From positions 44,340 through 108,339 of the forward strand of contig NZ_PYPS01000026.1 of NCBI RefSeq assembly GCF_003027925.1: a stretch of DNA of 64,000 nucleotides. The letters run 5' to 3'. A program made the position numbers and the translations under genes. Origin of the DNA: Micromonospora sp. RP3T (lineage in GTDB: Bacteria; Actinomycetota; Actinomycetes; Mycobacteriales; Micromonosporaceae). The notes beneath the pieces are model-generated. The model worked only from the letters and a program-made list of their open reading frames with translations, made no database searches and had not been told where the DNA came from. Positions 1-9,220 of the stretch are shown here, piece by piece (the first letter of the stretch is position 1; each line of letters opens with the position of its first letter).

Positions 1-5
1 CCGGG

Positions 6-992
<987 letters not shown>

Positions 993-1215
993 CTCTGTCT
1001 CTCCCCGTGTCCTACGTGCCGTACCGGCCCGTGCCGCCGGCGCGGTGGGGGCCGGTGACAAACAGCTTCGCAACCGGGGCGTGAGACGGGAGTGAGGCGA
1101 TCGGGGACCCGACACGAATCCGGGGGGAACATGGGGTGTCGCTTGTCCCGTCCGGCTACCGTGCCAGCGAACCGGCCGGCAGGGCCGGGGACGAACCGGC
1201 GATCGGAGAACTCAG

Positions 1216-2004
1216 GTGGTCTTCAAGCGGCTCATGCAGGCGATGGGGGTGGGCGGACCGTCGGTGCAGACGGTGCTGGCCAACCCGAACTGCCGTCCCG
1301 GCGGTCAGCTGGAGGGCCGGGTCCAGGTGGTCGGCGGCGACCACCCGGTGGACGTGAGCTGGATCTCGCTCGGCCTGCTCACCCGGGTGGAGGTGGAGAG
1401 CGGCGACTCGGAGTACAACACCAACCAGGAGTTCGGCCGGCTCCAGCTCACCGGCGCGTTCCAGTTGGCGCCGGGGCAGCGCCATGACGTGCCGTTCCGC
1501 TTCCAGGTGCCCTGGGAGACGCCGCTGACCGACCTGTACGGCCAGCACCTGCACGGCATGACCATGGGGCTGCGGACCGAGCTGGAGGTGGCCCGGGCGG
1601 TGGACTCCGGTGACCTGGACGCGGTCGCGGTGCACCCGCTGCCGGCCCAGGAGCGGCTGCTGGAGGCGCTGCTGCGGTTGGGCTTCCGGTTCGCCCGCGC
1701 CGACGTCGAGCGGGGCCACATCTACGGCGTACGCCAGCAGTTGCCGTTCTACCAGGAGATCGAGTTCTATCCGGCGCCGCAGTACGCCGGCGCGATGAAC
1801 CAGCTCGAGGTCACCTTCGTCACCGACCCGCAGCAGGTCCAGGTGGTGCTGGAGGTGGACAAGCGGGGCGGCCTGTTCACCGAGGGCCGGGACGCGTTCG
1901 GCCGGTTCACGGTCGACCACGCCACGGCGGACCGCACCGACTGGGCCGCCCAGCTCGACGGCTGGCTGCGCCAGTCGTTGTCCCGGCGGGGCCTGTTCTT
2001 CTAG
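1216..2004 (+). CDS. Spo0M-like (SpoOM family) protein
   Basis: A 262-residue protein of the SpoOM family, whose members have an arrestin-like beta-sandwich and are linked to sporulation or stress control in Bacillus and actinomycetes. Family features include the N-terminal FKRLMQAMGVGGPSVQTVL and the GGQLEGRVQVVGGDHPVDV strand pair, followed by the typical YNTNQEF and PFRFQVPWETPLT segments. There is no signal peptide or membrane segment, so it is probably cytoplasmic. The GTG at 1216 follows a GGAG motif (1205-1208) at good spacing. It is divergent from the SigB-type gene across about 220 bases. The precise role in this organism is not known from sequence. Confidence 0.87.
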   Translation: MVFKRLMQAMGVGGPSVQTVLANPNCRPGGQLEGRVQVVGGDHPVDVSWISLGLLTRVEVESGDSEYNTNQEFGRLQLTGAFQLAPGQRHDVPFRFQVPWETPLTDLYGQHLHGMTMGLRTELEVARAVDSGDLDAVAVHPLPAQERLLEALLRLGFRFARADVERGHIYGVRQQLPFYQEIEFYPAPQYAGAMNQLEVTFVTDPQQVQVVLEVDKRGGLFTEGRDAFGRFTVDHATADRTDWAAQLDGWLRQSLSRRGLFF

Positions 2005-2020
2005 GCGGCGACGTGGGCGC

Positions 2021-2443
2021 TCACAGGTCCAGCAGGAGCGTGCGGGGGCCGACGTTGACGCTCTCCACCAGCATGTGGGTGCGGAAACGACCGGTCGCCA
2101 CCGTCGCGCCGCGGGCGCGCAGCTCCTCGACCACGGCGTCGACGAGCGGCTCGGCGACGTCCGCCGGGGCGGCGGCGGTCCAGCTCGGCCGTCGGCCCTT
2201 GCGGGCGTCGCCGTAGAGCGTGAACTGACTGACCACGAGCAGCGGCGCCCCGGTGTCCGCGGCGCTGCGCTCGTCGTCCAGGATTCGCAGCTCGTGCAGC
2301 TTACGGGCCATGGTGGCGGCCACCTGCCGGGTGTCGGCGTGGGTGACGCCGACCAGCACCAGCAGCCCATCGATGATCTCGCCGACCACCGCGCCGTCGA
2401 CCGTGACGGAGGCCCGGGCGACGGTCTGCACCAGCGCCCGCAT
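2021..2443 (-). CDS. dtd: D-aminoacyl-tRNA deacylase
   Basis: Dtd hydrolyses D-amino acids mischarged on tRNA (and glycine from tRNA-Ala), a cytoplasmic proofreading step. The 140-residue length is typical. Diagnostic motifs are present: the N-terminal MRALVQTVARASVTVDG, the SQFTLYGD motif near residues 72-79, and the Gly-cisPro segment NVGPRT near the C-terminus. The ATG at 2443 shares one base with the TGA of the upstream methyltransferase gene (TGATG), so the two are probably translationally coupled. Only 16 bases separate its stop from the convergent Spo0M-like gene, with no clear terminator between them. Confidence 0.95.
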   Translation of the reverse strand: MRALVQTVARASVTVDGAVVGEIIDGLLVLVGVTHADTRQVAATMARKLHELRILDDERSAADTGAPLLVVSQFTLYGDARKGRRPSWTAAAPADVAEPLVDAVVEELRARGATVATGRFRTHMLVESVNVGPRTLLLDL

Positions 2444-3927
2444 CAGTCCGTCACCGGCTCGACGAGACCGCGCTCGACCAGGTGCGCCACGATCGGGCCG
2501 GCCGCCTCGGCCAACTCGTCCGGGGCCACGTCGTGCGCGGCGGCGAGCAGGGCGAGCTGGTCGCGCAGCGGCAGCCGGCCGTCCGCGCCGCCGACCAGGG
2601 CGAGCACCAGCGGGTCGATCTCCTCGGACCAGCGCAGTCCGCGCGGCGCGGCGAGGACCTGCCGGTCCACCGCCCAGCCGTCGTCGCCCATGGTGGCCTC
2701 CTGGCGGAGCTGGAGCCCGTCGGCGGCGCGGTAGCGGGCGGCCAGCAGCCCGTCGGTGTCCCGGGCCCGCAGCCAGTCCTGCCTGTCGAACCATTCGGCG
2801 ATCCGGTCGCCGAGCGGCGGTTCGACCCGCTGGCGCAGGTCCTCGACCCGGACGATCGGCTGGTCGTGGCCGGCCCGGCGCAGCGACACGAGGCCGAACC
2901 CGATCGCCTCCACCTTGTGCGCGTCGAACCAGTCCAGCCAGGCTTCCATCCGCTGCGGGTCGGCGCTGTCCCCGACGTCGGTGAGCCAGAGGTTCACGTA
3001 CGCCATCGGGTCGGCCACCTCGCGCTGGATGACCCAGGCGTCCAGCCCGGTGCCGGCGAACCAGCCGGTGACCCGGTCGGCCCAGTCCTCGCCGGTGACG
3101 TGCACCCAGTTCGCCAGGTACTGCATGGTGCCGCCGTCGGTGAGCAGGTGCGGCGCGGCGGCGGCCAGCTCGGCGCCGATCGCGTCGCCGACCCGCCCGG
3201 AGTCGCGGTAGACGTGGGTGGTGGTGCCCGGGCCGACCACGAACGGCGGGTTGCTGACCACCAGGTCGAAGCGGCGTCCGGCAACCGGGGCGACCAGGTC
3301 GCCGCGGAGCAGCTCCCAGTCCTGCCCGTTGAGCGCGGCGGTGGTGGCGGCGAAGCGCAGCGCCCGCTCCGAGACGTCGGTGGCGGTGACCCGGCGGGCG
3401 TGGGTGCCCAGGTGCAGCGCCTGCACGCCGGAGCCGGTGCCGAGGTCCAGCGCGGTCTCCACCGGGCGGCGCACGGCGGCGCCGATCAGCGTCTGGGTGG
3501 CCCCGCCGATGCCCAGCACGTGCTCGGCGTGCAGCGGCCGGCCGGGTCGGGCGCTGGCCGGCACGTCGGCGAGCACCCACCAGTCGTCGGCGTACGGCTC
3601 CAGGTCGACGCCGGCGCGCAGGCCGTCGCCGTGGCGCTCGACGATGCCCCCGGCGAGCGCCTCGTCCACGGTCAGCGGCGCCAACGCGGCGGCCACCACC
3701 GGCTCCGGCTCGGTGCGGTCGCAGATGAACACCCGGATCAGCGTGCCCAGCCGGTCGCGGTCCTCGGTGGCGCGCAGCGCGGCCCGGTAGTCGTTGCGGG
3801 CGACGCCGCCGGTGGCCTGCGAGCCGAGCCGCCCGGCGATGCCGTTGGCGGTGAAGTCGGCAAGCGTCAGCGCGGTGCGCAGCGCGTCGACGCCGGCGGG
3901 GGAGAGCAGCATGTCGTGACGGTCCAC
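2443..3927 (-). CDS. class I SAM-dependent methyltransferase (NPPF-type, RNA or protein target)
   Basis: A 494-residue protein with an N-terminal domain of about 140 residues, a Rossmann methyltransferase core and a C-terminal winged-helix-like extension. The core shows a SAM-binding ALDLGTGSGVQALHLG motif and the catalytic NPPF motif (LVVSNPPFVVGPG), characteristic of N-methylation of nucleobases or glutamine in the HemK/RsmC group. Related actinobacterial proteins of this length are usually annotated only as methyltransferases; the substrate cannot be told here. The GTG at 3927 is preferred: CAGGAT ends six bases upstream, as for other apparently leaderless genes in this window. It is coupled to dtd through TGATG. 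Confidence 0.8.
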   Translation of the reverse strand: MDRHDMLLSPAGVDALRTALTLADFTANGIAGRLGSQATGGVARNDYRAALRATEDRDRLGTLIRVFICDRTEPEPVVAAALAPLTVDEALAGGIVERHGDGLRAGVDLEPYADDWWVLADVPASARPGRPLHAEHVLGIGGATQTLIGAAVRRPVETALDLGTGSGVQALHLGTHARRVTATDVSERALRFAATTAALNGQDWELLRGDLVAPVAGRRFDLVVSNPPFVVGPGTTTHVYRDSGRVGDAIGAELAAAAPHLLTDGGTMQYLANWVHVTGEDWADRVTGWFAGTGLDAWVIQREVADPMAYVNLWLTDVGDSADPQRMEAWLDWFDAHKVEAIGFGLVSLRRAGHDQPIVRVEDLRQRVEPPLGDRIAEWFDRQDWLRARDTDGLLAARYRAADGLQLRQEATMGDDGWAVDRQVLAAPRGLRWSEEIDPLVLALVGGADGRLPLRDQLALLAAAHDVAPDELAEAAGPIVAHLVERGLVEPVTD

Positions 3928-4012
3928 GTGGCCATCCTGCCCCGACCGCCGCCCGGCGTGACGCGCACCCGCCGGATCCGGCCGGCAGACGGTATTACCC
4001 GGCAACTATCTC

Positions 4013-4041
4013 TTTCACGCGCATCAATGTGTGGTTAGCAT
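4013..4041 (+). promoter_or_regulatory. putative promoter of the subtilase gene
   Basis: TTTCAC at 4013-4018 and TAGCAT at 4036-4041 are separated by 17 bases, in a locally AT-richer stretch 70-100 bases before the protease start. This fits a vegetative actinobacterial promoter. The -35 match is only moderate. Confidence 0.4.
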
Positions 4042-4113
4042 TCCCGTCAACATCCGTCGATGGGCGGCCCGCCGGCCACGAACCGGCCGGCCCGCCCGGT
4101 AGGGAGCCAGACG

Positions 4114-5334
4114 ATGCCCGACGTGTCCGTCCCCCGGCGTCGCGTGCTGCACGCGTTCGCCGTCACGGCCGCCGCCGCGGCCCTCACCGCCGCCGCCGCC
4201 ACCCCGGCCCTCGCCGCGCCGACCGGTCAGGTCCGGTTCGCCGGCGCCGCCGACGCCGTCAGCGGCAGCTACCTGGTCGTGCTCAAGGGCGACGCGGTCG
4301 GCGCCGCGAACAGCCGCACCGCGCGTACCGCCGTGCCGGAGCGGGCCGCCGGCCTGACGAAGCGCTACGGCGGCAGCGTCGCCACGGTGTGGAGCGCCGC
4401 GCTCACCGGCTACAACGCGAAGATGAGCATCGGACAGGCGCGCCGGCTGGCCGCCGACCCGGCCGTCGCGTACGTGGAGCAGGACCGCCGGGTGACCGTC
4501 CAGGGCACCCAGACCGGCGCCACCTGGGGGCTGGACCGCATCGACCAGCGCAACCTGCCGCTCAACAGCACCTACACCTACCCGAACACCGCCACCAACG
4601 TGCGCGCGTACATCATCGACACCGGCATCCGGACCACGCACAGCCAGTTCGGCGGCCGGGCCACCTGGGGCACCAACACGGTGGACAGCAACAACACCGA
4701 CTGCAACGGCCACGGCACGCACGTCGCCGGCACGGTCGGCGGCAGCACCTACGGCGTGGCCAAGGGCGTCCGCCTGATCGCGGTCAAGGTGCTCAACTGC
4801 TCCGGCAGCGGCAGCACCGCCGGCGTGGTCAACGGCGTCAACTGGGTCACCTCGAACGCGGTCAAGCCGGCCGTGGCGAACATGAGCCTCGGCGGCGGCG
4901 TCAGCACCACGCTGGACAACGCGGTGGCCAACTCGATCAGCTCCGGCATCACGTACGCGCTCGCGGCCGGCAACTCCAACGCCAACGCCTGCAACTCCTC
5001 GCCGGCCCGGGTCGCCTCGGCGATCACGGTGGGCTCCACCACCAGCACCGACGCGCGGTCGTCCTTCTCCAACTACGGCACCTGTGTGGACATCTTCGCG
5101 CCGGGCTCGTCGATCACGTCGTCGTGGAACAGCAGCGACAGCGCGACCAACACCATCAGCGGCACCTCGATGGCGTCGCCGCACGTGGCGGGCGCCGCGG
5201 CGCTGGTGCTGTCGGCGAACCCGTCCTACACCCCGGCGCAGGTGGCCAGCTACCTGACCAGCAACGCCACCACCGGCAAGGTGACCAGCCCGGGCACGGG
5301 CTCGCCGAACCGGCTGCTCTTCGTCGTCAACTGA
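4114..5334 (+). CDS. secreted S8 subtilisin-like serine protease
   Basis: A 406-residue secreted protease of the aqualysin/proteinase K type. Residues 1-35 form a signal peptide (PRRR, an Ala-rich core, then a PALAAP cleavage region). Residues about 50-130 are the I9 propeptide chaperone domain (SGSYLVVLKGD to AYVEQDRRV). The catalytic triad is visible as Asp169 in AYIIDTGI, His200 in CNGHGTHVAG and Ser352 in SGTSMASPHVAG. The ATG at 4114 follows GGGAG, while an in-frame ATG at 4060 would place 18 extra residues before the signal peptide. No C-terminal binding domain is present. It stands alone and is followed by a strong terminator. Likely exported through Sec and autoprocessed. Confidence 0.95.
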   Translation: MPDVSVPRRRVLHAFAVTAAAAALTAAAATPALAAPTGQVRFAGAADAVSGSYLVVLKGDAVGAANSRTARTAVPERAAGLTKRYGGSVATVWSAALTGYNAKMSIGQARRLAADPAVAYVEQDRRVTVQGTQTGATWGLDRIDQRNLPLNSTYTYPNTATNVRAYIIDTGIRTTHSQFGGRATWGTNTVDSNNTDCNGHGTHVAGTVGGSTYGVAKGVRLIAVKVLNCSGSGSTAGVVNGVNWVTSNAVKPAVANMSLGGGVSTTLDNAVANSISSGITYALAAGNSNANACNSSPARVASAITVGSTTSTDARSSFSNYGTCVDIFAPGSSITSSWNSSDSATNTISGTSMASPHVAGAAALVLSANPSYTPAQVASYLTSNATTGKVTSPGTGSPNRLLFVVN

Positions 5335-5402
5335 CACCCGTCGGCTGACCGCGGCCCGGTGGATTCGAGTGGAGTCCACCGGGCCGCGTCGTGCCGGGTG
5401 TC
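5333..5402 (+). terminator. strong nested hairpin terminator after the protease gene
   Basis: A perfect 14-bp stem (5350-5363 with 5375-5388, 11-base loop) sits inside outer arms GACACCCG (5333-5340) and CGGGTGTC (5395-5402). The outer arm begins at the protease stop codon. There is no T-run, as is usual in GC-rich actinomycetes. Confidence 0.75.
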
Positions 5403-5448
5403 GGAGAGTCGGCGGCGGGAGCGGTGGCCGGGGCGGCAGGATGGGGGC

Positions 5449-6024
5449 ATGACGCTCTCCCTCCCCATCGACCCGCAGGCCAACGAACTGCTGCGGCGCG
5501 ACCCGCTGGCCCTGCTGCTCGGGATGGTGCTTGACCAGCAGGTGCCGATGGAGAAGGCGTTCTCCTCGCCGTACGTGCTGGCGCAACGGCTCGGCCACGA
5601 GCCGGACGCCCGGGAGCTGGCCGGGTACGACCCGGACGCGCTGGTGGCGCTGTTCGCCCGGCCGCCGGCGCTGCACCGGTTCCCGAAGGCGATGGCAGCC
5701 CGGGTGCAGGAGGTCTGCCGGGCGCTCGTCGAGCGCTACGACGGCGACCCGGCGCGGCTCTGGTCGGAGGCGGCGGACGGCGCGGAGCTGCTGCGTCGGG
5801 TCGGCGAGCTGCCGGGCTTCGGCCGGCAGAAGGCGCAGATCTTCGTGGCGCTGCTCGGCAAGCGGTTCGGGGTCGCCCCGGCGGGCTGGCGCGAGGCGGC
5901 CGGCGCCTACGGCGAGGCGGAGGCGTACCGGTCGGTCGCCGACGTGACCGACCCGGAGTCGCTGGGCCGGGTGCGCGAGTTCAAGCAGCGGATGAAGGCG
6001 GAGGCGAAGGCCGCGAAGGGCTGA
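5449..6024 (+). CDS. HhH-GPD-type base excision repair protein
   Basis: A 191-residue member of the small actinobacterial HhH-GPD family annotated as base excision DNA repair protein. The N-terminus (PLALLLGMVLDQQVPMEKAFSSP) matches the DNA-glycosylase fold helix, and LLRRVGELPGFGRQKAQIFVALLGKRF is the helix-hairpin-helix. The usual catalytic Asp motif of EndoIII-type enzymes is not obvious and there are no iron-sulfur cysteines, so activity is uncertain. The ATG at 5449 lies six bases after CAGGAT, suggesting a leaderless mRNA. The next gene is convergent, 14 bases away. Confidence 0.82.
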   Translation: MTLSLPIDPQANELLRRDPLALLLGMVLDQQVPMEKAFSSPYVLAQRLGHEPDARELAGYDPDALVALFARPPALHRFPKAMAARVQEVCRALVERYDGDPARLWSEAADGAELLRRVGELPGFGRQKAQIFVALLGKRFGVAPAGWREAAGAYGEAEAYRSVADVTDPESLGRVREFKQRMKAEAKAAKG

Positions 6025-6037
6025 CCCGTTCCACCGC

Positions 6038-6349
6038 TCAGGCGGCGGTCGGGCGGGACAGCGAGGCGAGCGCGCGGCGGACGTCGGCCAGCGAGACCGT
6101 GGCCGAGTCGTCCAGGTCGGCCAGGCCCGCCTCGATCCACTGCCGCATCAGCGTGGTCACCCCGATGCCACGCGCGTCGGCGGCGGCCCGGACCCGTTCG
6201 TACGTCTCCAGCGGGAGGCGTACCGACCGGCTGACCATCGGGACGTCGGTGTCGGGGGTGGGCAGTTGCGCCGGCGACGTCTCGTCGATCAGGTCGGCGA
6301 ACGCGTCGCCGCCGGCGTGGAACCGCTTGGTCGCCTCGTCACGGTGCAT
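6038..6349 (-). CDS. BrnA-like ribbon-helix-helix antitoxin
   Basis: A 103-residue protein with a central ribbon-helix-helix segment (MVSRSVRLPLETYERVRAAADARGIGVTTLMRQWIEAGL, about residues 38-76). This fold binds operator DNA as a dimer and is common in antitoxins. Its ATG at 6349 lies inside the end of the upstream toxin-like gene (11-base overlap), so translation is coupled. Toxin-first order is typical of BrnT/BrnA and related type II modules. Antitoxin function is inferred from fold plus context. Confidence 0.75.
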   Translation of the reverse strand: MHRDEATKRFHAGGDAFADLIDETSPAQLPTPDTDVPMVSRSVRLPLETYERVRAAADARGIGVTTLMRQWIEAGLADLDDSATVSLADVRRALASLSRPTAA

Positions 6350-6677
6350 GGTGACCGCCTCCTCGTCGGCGTGCCCTCCGCACCGCCTCGTCGTAGCGCT
6401 TGGCCTCGACGTCGCTCAGCTCGCGGGCGGAGAGGATGTCCCAGTCGTTGTCGGTGCCGTCTGCCTCGGCCAGCAGCACGGCGAGGCGCCGGCCGCGGTG
6501 GTCGGTGGCGTAGACCACCATCACGTCGTCGCCCAAGTGCCGGATGACCCGGCGGTTGCTGTGCAGGGCCTCCCAGACTTCCCCGGGTGTGACGTCGTAG
6601 ACCCGCAGGTTCGCCAGCGCCTCGTCGGTGAAGCTGAACCGGTTGGCCACGAGCGGAGCGTACCACGCACGTAACAC
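6339..6677 (-). CDS. BrnT-like toxin (RelE-fold family)
   Basis: A 112-residue protein resembling BrnT ribonuclease toxins. It starts with FSFTDEALANLRVYDVTPGEVWEAL, has a central beta segment (VMVVYATDHRGRRLAVLLAEA) and ends with WDILSARELSDVEAKRYDEA, which matches the typical isARkat-RRYE ending of the family. I chose the GTG at 6677 because AGGTGA lies about two bases upstream; a second in-frame GTG at 6650 is possible. The gene precedes and overlaps the ribbon-helix-helix gene, giving a toxin-antitoxin operon. Expected activity is mRNA cleavage, neutralised and autoregulated by the antitoxin complex. Not proven by sequence alone. Confidence 0.72.
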   Translation of the reverse strand: MLRAWYAPLVANRFSFTDEALANLRVYDVTPGEVWEALHSNRRVIRHLGDDVMVVYATDHRGRRLAVLLAEADGTDNDWDILSARELSDVEAKRYDEAVRRARRRGGGHHAP

Positions 6678-6748
6678 GTCACCTGATTGTCGCCGATCAC
6701 CTGCCCCGGGTGACAGGATGGGCGGTATCCCCTCGTAGGAGGTCCGTG

Positions 6749-7105
6749 GTGAAGCGTCAGGCCTACCAGCCGATCCTGATCACCGACGCCCGGCGCAGCC
6801 AGGACGACCAGCTCAGCAGCCGGCAGAAACGCTATGTGCTGATGATGGGCATCCGGGTCGCCTGCATCGTCGTGGGCGCCGTCCTGGTCGGCGTCAAGGC
6901 CCCGCTGCTCTGGCTGTGGCTGCCGCTGTGCGCGCTCGGCATGGTGCTCATCCCGTGGCTCGCGGTGCTGCTGGCGAACGACCGCCCGCCGAAGGAGGAG
7001 CACCGGCTGGCCAACCGTTTCCAGCCCCGGGGCCGCGACGAGACCCCGCCGATGGCGCTCTCCGCCGAGGAACGCCCGCACAAGGTCATCGATGCCGAGC
7101 CCTGA
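6749..7105 (+). CDS. DUF3099-family small membrane protein
   Basis: A 118-residue protein with two close hydrophobic segments (about residues 31-49, MGIRVACIVVGAVLVGVKA, and 52-75, LLWLWLPLCALGMVLIPWLAVLLA) flanked by polar, charged termini. The N-terminal ILITDARRSQDDQLSSRQKRYV pattern fits DUF3099, an actinobacterial family of unknown function. The GTG at 6749 has an ideal AGGAGG at 6737-6742 with six-base spacing; the GTG at 6746 is too close. A CAGGAT hexamer at 6714-6719 may be the -10 element. It is divergent from the toxin-antitoxin pair. Confidence 0.8.
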   Translation: MKRQAYQPILITDARRSQDDQLSSRQKRYVLMMGIRVACIVVGAVLVGVKAPLLWLWLPLCALGMVLIPWLAVLLANDRPPKEEHRLANRFQPRGRDETPPMALSAEERPHKVIDAEP

Positions 7106-7325
7106 CCGGTCGAGATCACGCTCCGTGACGCCGGCCCGGAGAGTTCGCCGGCGGACCGATATACCCCTCAGGCATAGACATGACCAGGAGGTATGACGGC
7201 CGTCAGGCATACCTTGCCCCCTGGCCCGGCGCCCCGGGCCGGAGCCCGGTCACCGCGCGCCGGCCCGGCCGCCGCCCGGCTACCCGGCACGCCGGGCCCG
7301 AACCCGATCACCGCGCGCCCGGCCG
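7106..7325 (+). other. intergenic region with palindrome and repeated TCAGGCATA
   Basis: This 220-base gap between convergent genes holds no credible gene. It contains a perfect 12-bp palindrome TGACGGCCGTCA (7194-7205) flanked by GGTA and GGCATACC, and the nonamer TCAGGCATA twice (7168-7176 and 7203-7211). Part of it (7156-7215) is distinctly less GC-rich than the surroundings, which suggests a protein-binding or promoter site. Confidence 0.35.
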
Positions 7326-8222
7326 TCACGCGCCCGGCCGGGCGCCGACAGTGGTCACGGCCAAGGCGCCGAGGTCGCCGGCGCGGGCCAGCGCCGCCCG
7401 GGGGTCCGCCCCGGCCAGCCAGGCGGTGAGCAGGCCGGCCGCGAACGCGTCCCCGGCGCCGGTGACGTCCACCACGGCCACCCCGGGCGCGGGGGCCGTC
7501 TCCACCCGGCCGCCGCGCTCCACCCAGACCGCCCCGGCCGCGCCGCGCTTCACCACCACCCGGTGCGCCACCGAGGTCAACGCCCGGCCCTGCGCCGCCG
7601 GATCCAGGCCACCGGCAAGCACGGTCGCCTCGTCCGTGTTGACCAGCAGCAGGTCGACGTCGCGTACCCAGGTCAGGAACGACCCGCCGACGCGCCGCAG
7701 CGGCGCCGCGGAGGCCGCGTCGACGCTGACCGTCAGCCCGCGCTCGCGGGCGACGGCCAACGCGCGCAGCCCGGCGCCGCGCGACCCGACGTCCAACAGG
7801 GTGTACGCGGACAGGTGCAGGTGCCCGACGTCGGGCGCCGCCGCCAGGGTGGCCTCGACGTGCCGCGCGGTCAGCCGCAGATTCGCGCCGCGCTGACTGA
7901 CCATGGTGCGCTCCCCGTCGTGGGTGAGCACGATCACCGTGCCCGTCGGGTAGCCCTCGTGCCGCTCCACCGCGCAGTCCACCCCGATCCCGGTCAGCTC
8001 GGCGACCCGGTCCCGGCCGGTCTCGTCGTCGCCCACGGCTGCCACCAGCGTCACGGCCGCCCCCTGGCCGGCGAGCCAGGCCGCGGTGTTGGCCGCCTGC
8101 CCACCGCCGCTGAACCGGATCCCGGCCGCGGTGTCCGAGCCGGTCGCGAGCGGCCCGGACAGCATCGCGACCACGTCCGTGATCACGTCGCCGACGACGG
8201 CGATGCGGGGCACCCCGCTCAC
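7326..8222 (-). CDS. PfkB-family sugar kinase, probable pseudouridine kinase
   Basis: A 298-residue ribokinase/PfkB kinase. It shows the N-terminal IAVVGDVITDVVAML, the substrate-loop GGGQAANTAAWLAGQGA, and the catalytic DVTGAGDAFAAGLL motif with its Asp base. The GTG at 8222 overlaps the stop codon of psuG as GTGA, so the two are co-translated. Pairing with PsuG, which splits pseudouridine 5'-phosphate, makes pseudouridine kinase the most likely role: together they would convert pseudouridine to uracil and ribose 5-phosphate. The substrate is inferred from context. An upstream GTG at 8228 is also possible. Confidence 0.82.
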   Translation of the reverse strand: MSGVPRIAVVGDVITDVVAMLSGPLATGSDTAAGIRFSGGGQAANTAAWLAGQGAAVTLVAAVGDDETGRDRVAELTGIGVDCAVERHEGYPTGTVIVLTHDGERTMVSQRGANLRLTARHVEATLAAAPDVGHLHLSAYTLLDVGSRGAGLRALAVARERGLTVSVDAASAAPLRRVGGSFLTWVRDVDLLLVNTDEATVLAGGLDPAAQGRALTSVAHRVVVKRGAAGAVWVERGGRVETAPAPGVAVVDVTGAGDAFAAGLLTAWLAGADPRAALARAGDLGALAVTTVGARPGA

Positions 8223-9133
8223 GCGCACCGGGCGACCGCGATGCGCGCCGCCAGGTCGGCGTTGCGCAGGATGATCCGGACGTTCACCGCCAGGCTGGCG
8301 CCCTCGGTGGCGGCGTGGAAGTGGGCCAGCAGGAACGGGGTCACCGCCTTGCCGGTGATCCCCTCCCGGGCCAGCGCCGCCAACCCGTCCGCGAGCGTGC
8401 GGTCGTGCAGCGCCGGGTCGAGCTGCTCGTCGGCCGGCAGCGGGTTGGCCACGATCAGCCCGCCGGTGTGCACACCCTGTTCGGCGCGGGCGGCCAGCAC
8501 GTCGGCCACCCGCTCCGGCGAGTCCACCGACCAGTCCAGGTCGAAGCCGGCGTCGGTGAGGTAGAAGCCGGGGAACCGGCGGGTGCGGTAGCCCACCACG
8601 CCCACCCCCAGCGTCTCCAGCCGCTCCAACGTGGCGCCCACGTCCAGGATCGACTTCACGCCGGCGCAGACCACCGCGATCGGCGTGCGGGCCAACGTGA
8701 CCAGGTCCGCGGACTCGTCGAACGTGTGCGCCGCCTCCCGGTGCACCCCGCCCAGCCCGCCGGTGGCGAAAACGCCGATCCCGGCCGCCGCCGCCACCGC
8801 GCTGGTGGCCGCCACCGTGGTGGCGCCGTCCGCGCCGGTCGCCGCCGCCGGCGCCAGGTCGCGGACCGAGAGCTTGCTCACGCCGTCGACCGTGGCGAGC
8901 CGGGTGAGCTGGGTGTCGTCGAGCCCGACCCGAAGCTCGCCGCCGACCATGCCGATGGTGGCCGGGACCGCGCCCGCGTCCCGGACCGCCTGCTCGATCT
9001 GCCGCGCCACGCGCAGGTTGTCCGGCCGGGGGAGGCCGTGCGACACGATGGTGCTCTCCAGCGCCACGACCGGCCGCCCGGCGCGCAGGGCGTCGGCCAC
9101 CTCACCACCGAGACTGATGCGAAAGTTGGTCAC
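8219..9133 (-). CDS. psuG: pseudouridine-5'-phosphate glycosidase
   Basis: PsuG cleaves the C-C glycosidic bond of pseudouridine 5'-phosphate to uracil and ribose 5-phosphate. This 304-residue copy shows the signature ALESTIVSHGLPRPDN near the N-terminus, the IGMVGGELRVGL segment, the FATGGLGGVHR motif and VVCAGVKSILDVG, which carries the catalytic lysine. The GTG at 9133 sits seven bases after TACCGT, so the transcript may be leaderless. The gene is co-translated with the following PfkB kinase (GTGA overlap). An in-frame extension to 9286 runs into the divergent DUF3039 gene and is unlikely. Confidence 0.95.
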   Translation of the reverse strand: MTNFRISLGGEVADALRAGRPVVALESTIVSHGLPRPDNLRVARQIEQAVRDAGAVPATIGMVGGELRVGLDDTQLTRLATVDGVSKLSVRDLAPAAATGADGATTVAATSAVAAAAGIGVFATGGLGGVHREAAHTFDESADLVTLARTPIAVVCAGVKSILDVGATLERLETLGVGVVGYRTRRFPGFYLTDAGFDLDWSVDSPERVADVLAARAEQGVHTGGLIVANPLPADEQLDPALHDRTLADGLAALAREGITGKAVTPFLLAHFHAATEGASLAVNVRIILRNADLAARIAVARCA

Positions 9134-9140
9134 TTCCGTT

Positions 9141-9146
9141 ACGGTA
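9141..9146 (-). promoter_or_regulatory. -10 hexamer, possible leaderless start of psuG
   Basis: TACCGT on the minus strand ends seven bases before the GTG at 9133; no Shine-Dalgarno sequence is visible. Confidence 0.45.
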
Positions 9147-9220
9147 CGGGCCGCCCGCCGGAGGGCCGTGGTGGACCCGACCCGGCCGGCCTGCAAAACT
9201 GGGAAGCCGGAGGTGGGGAC

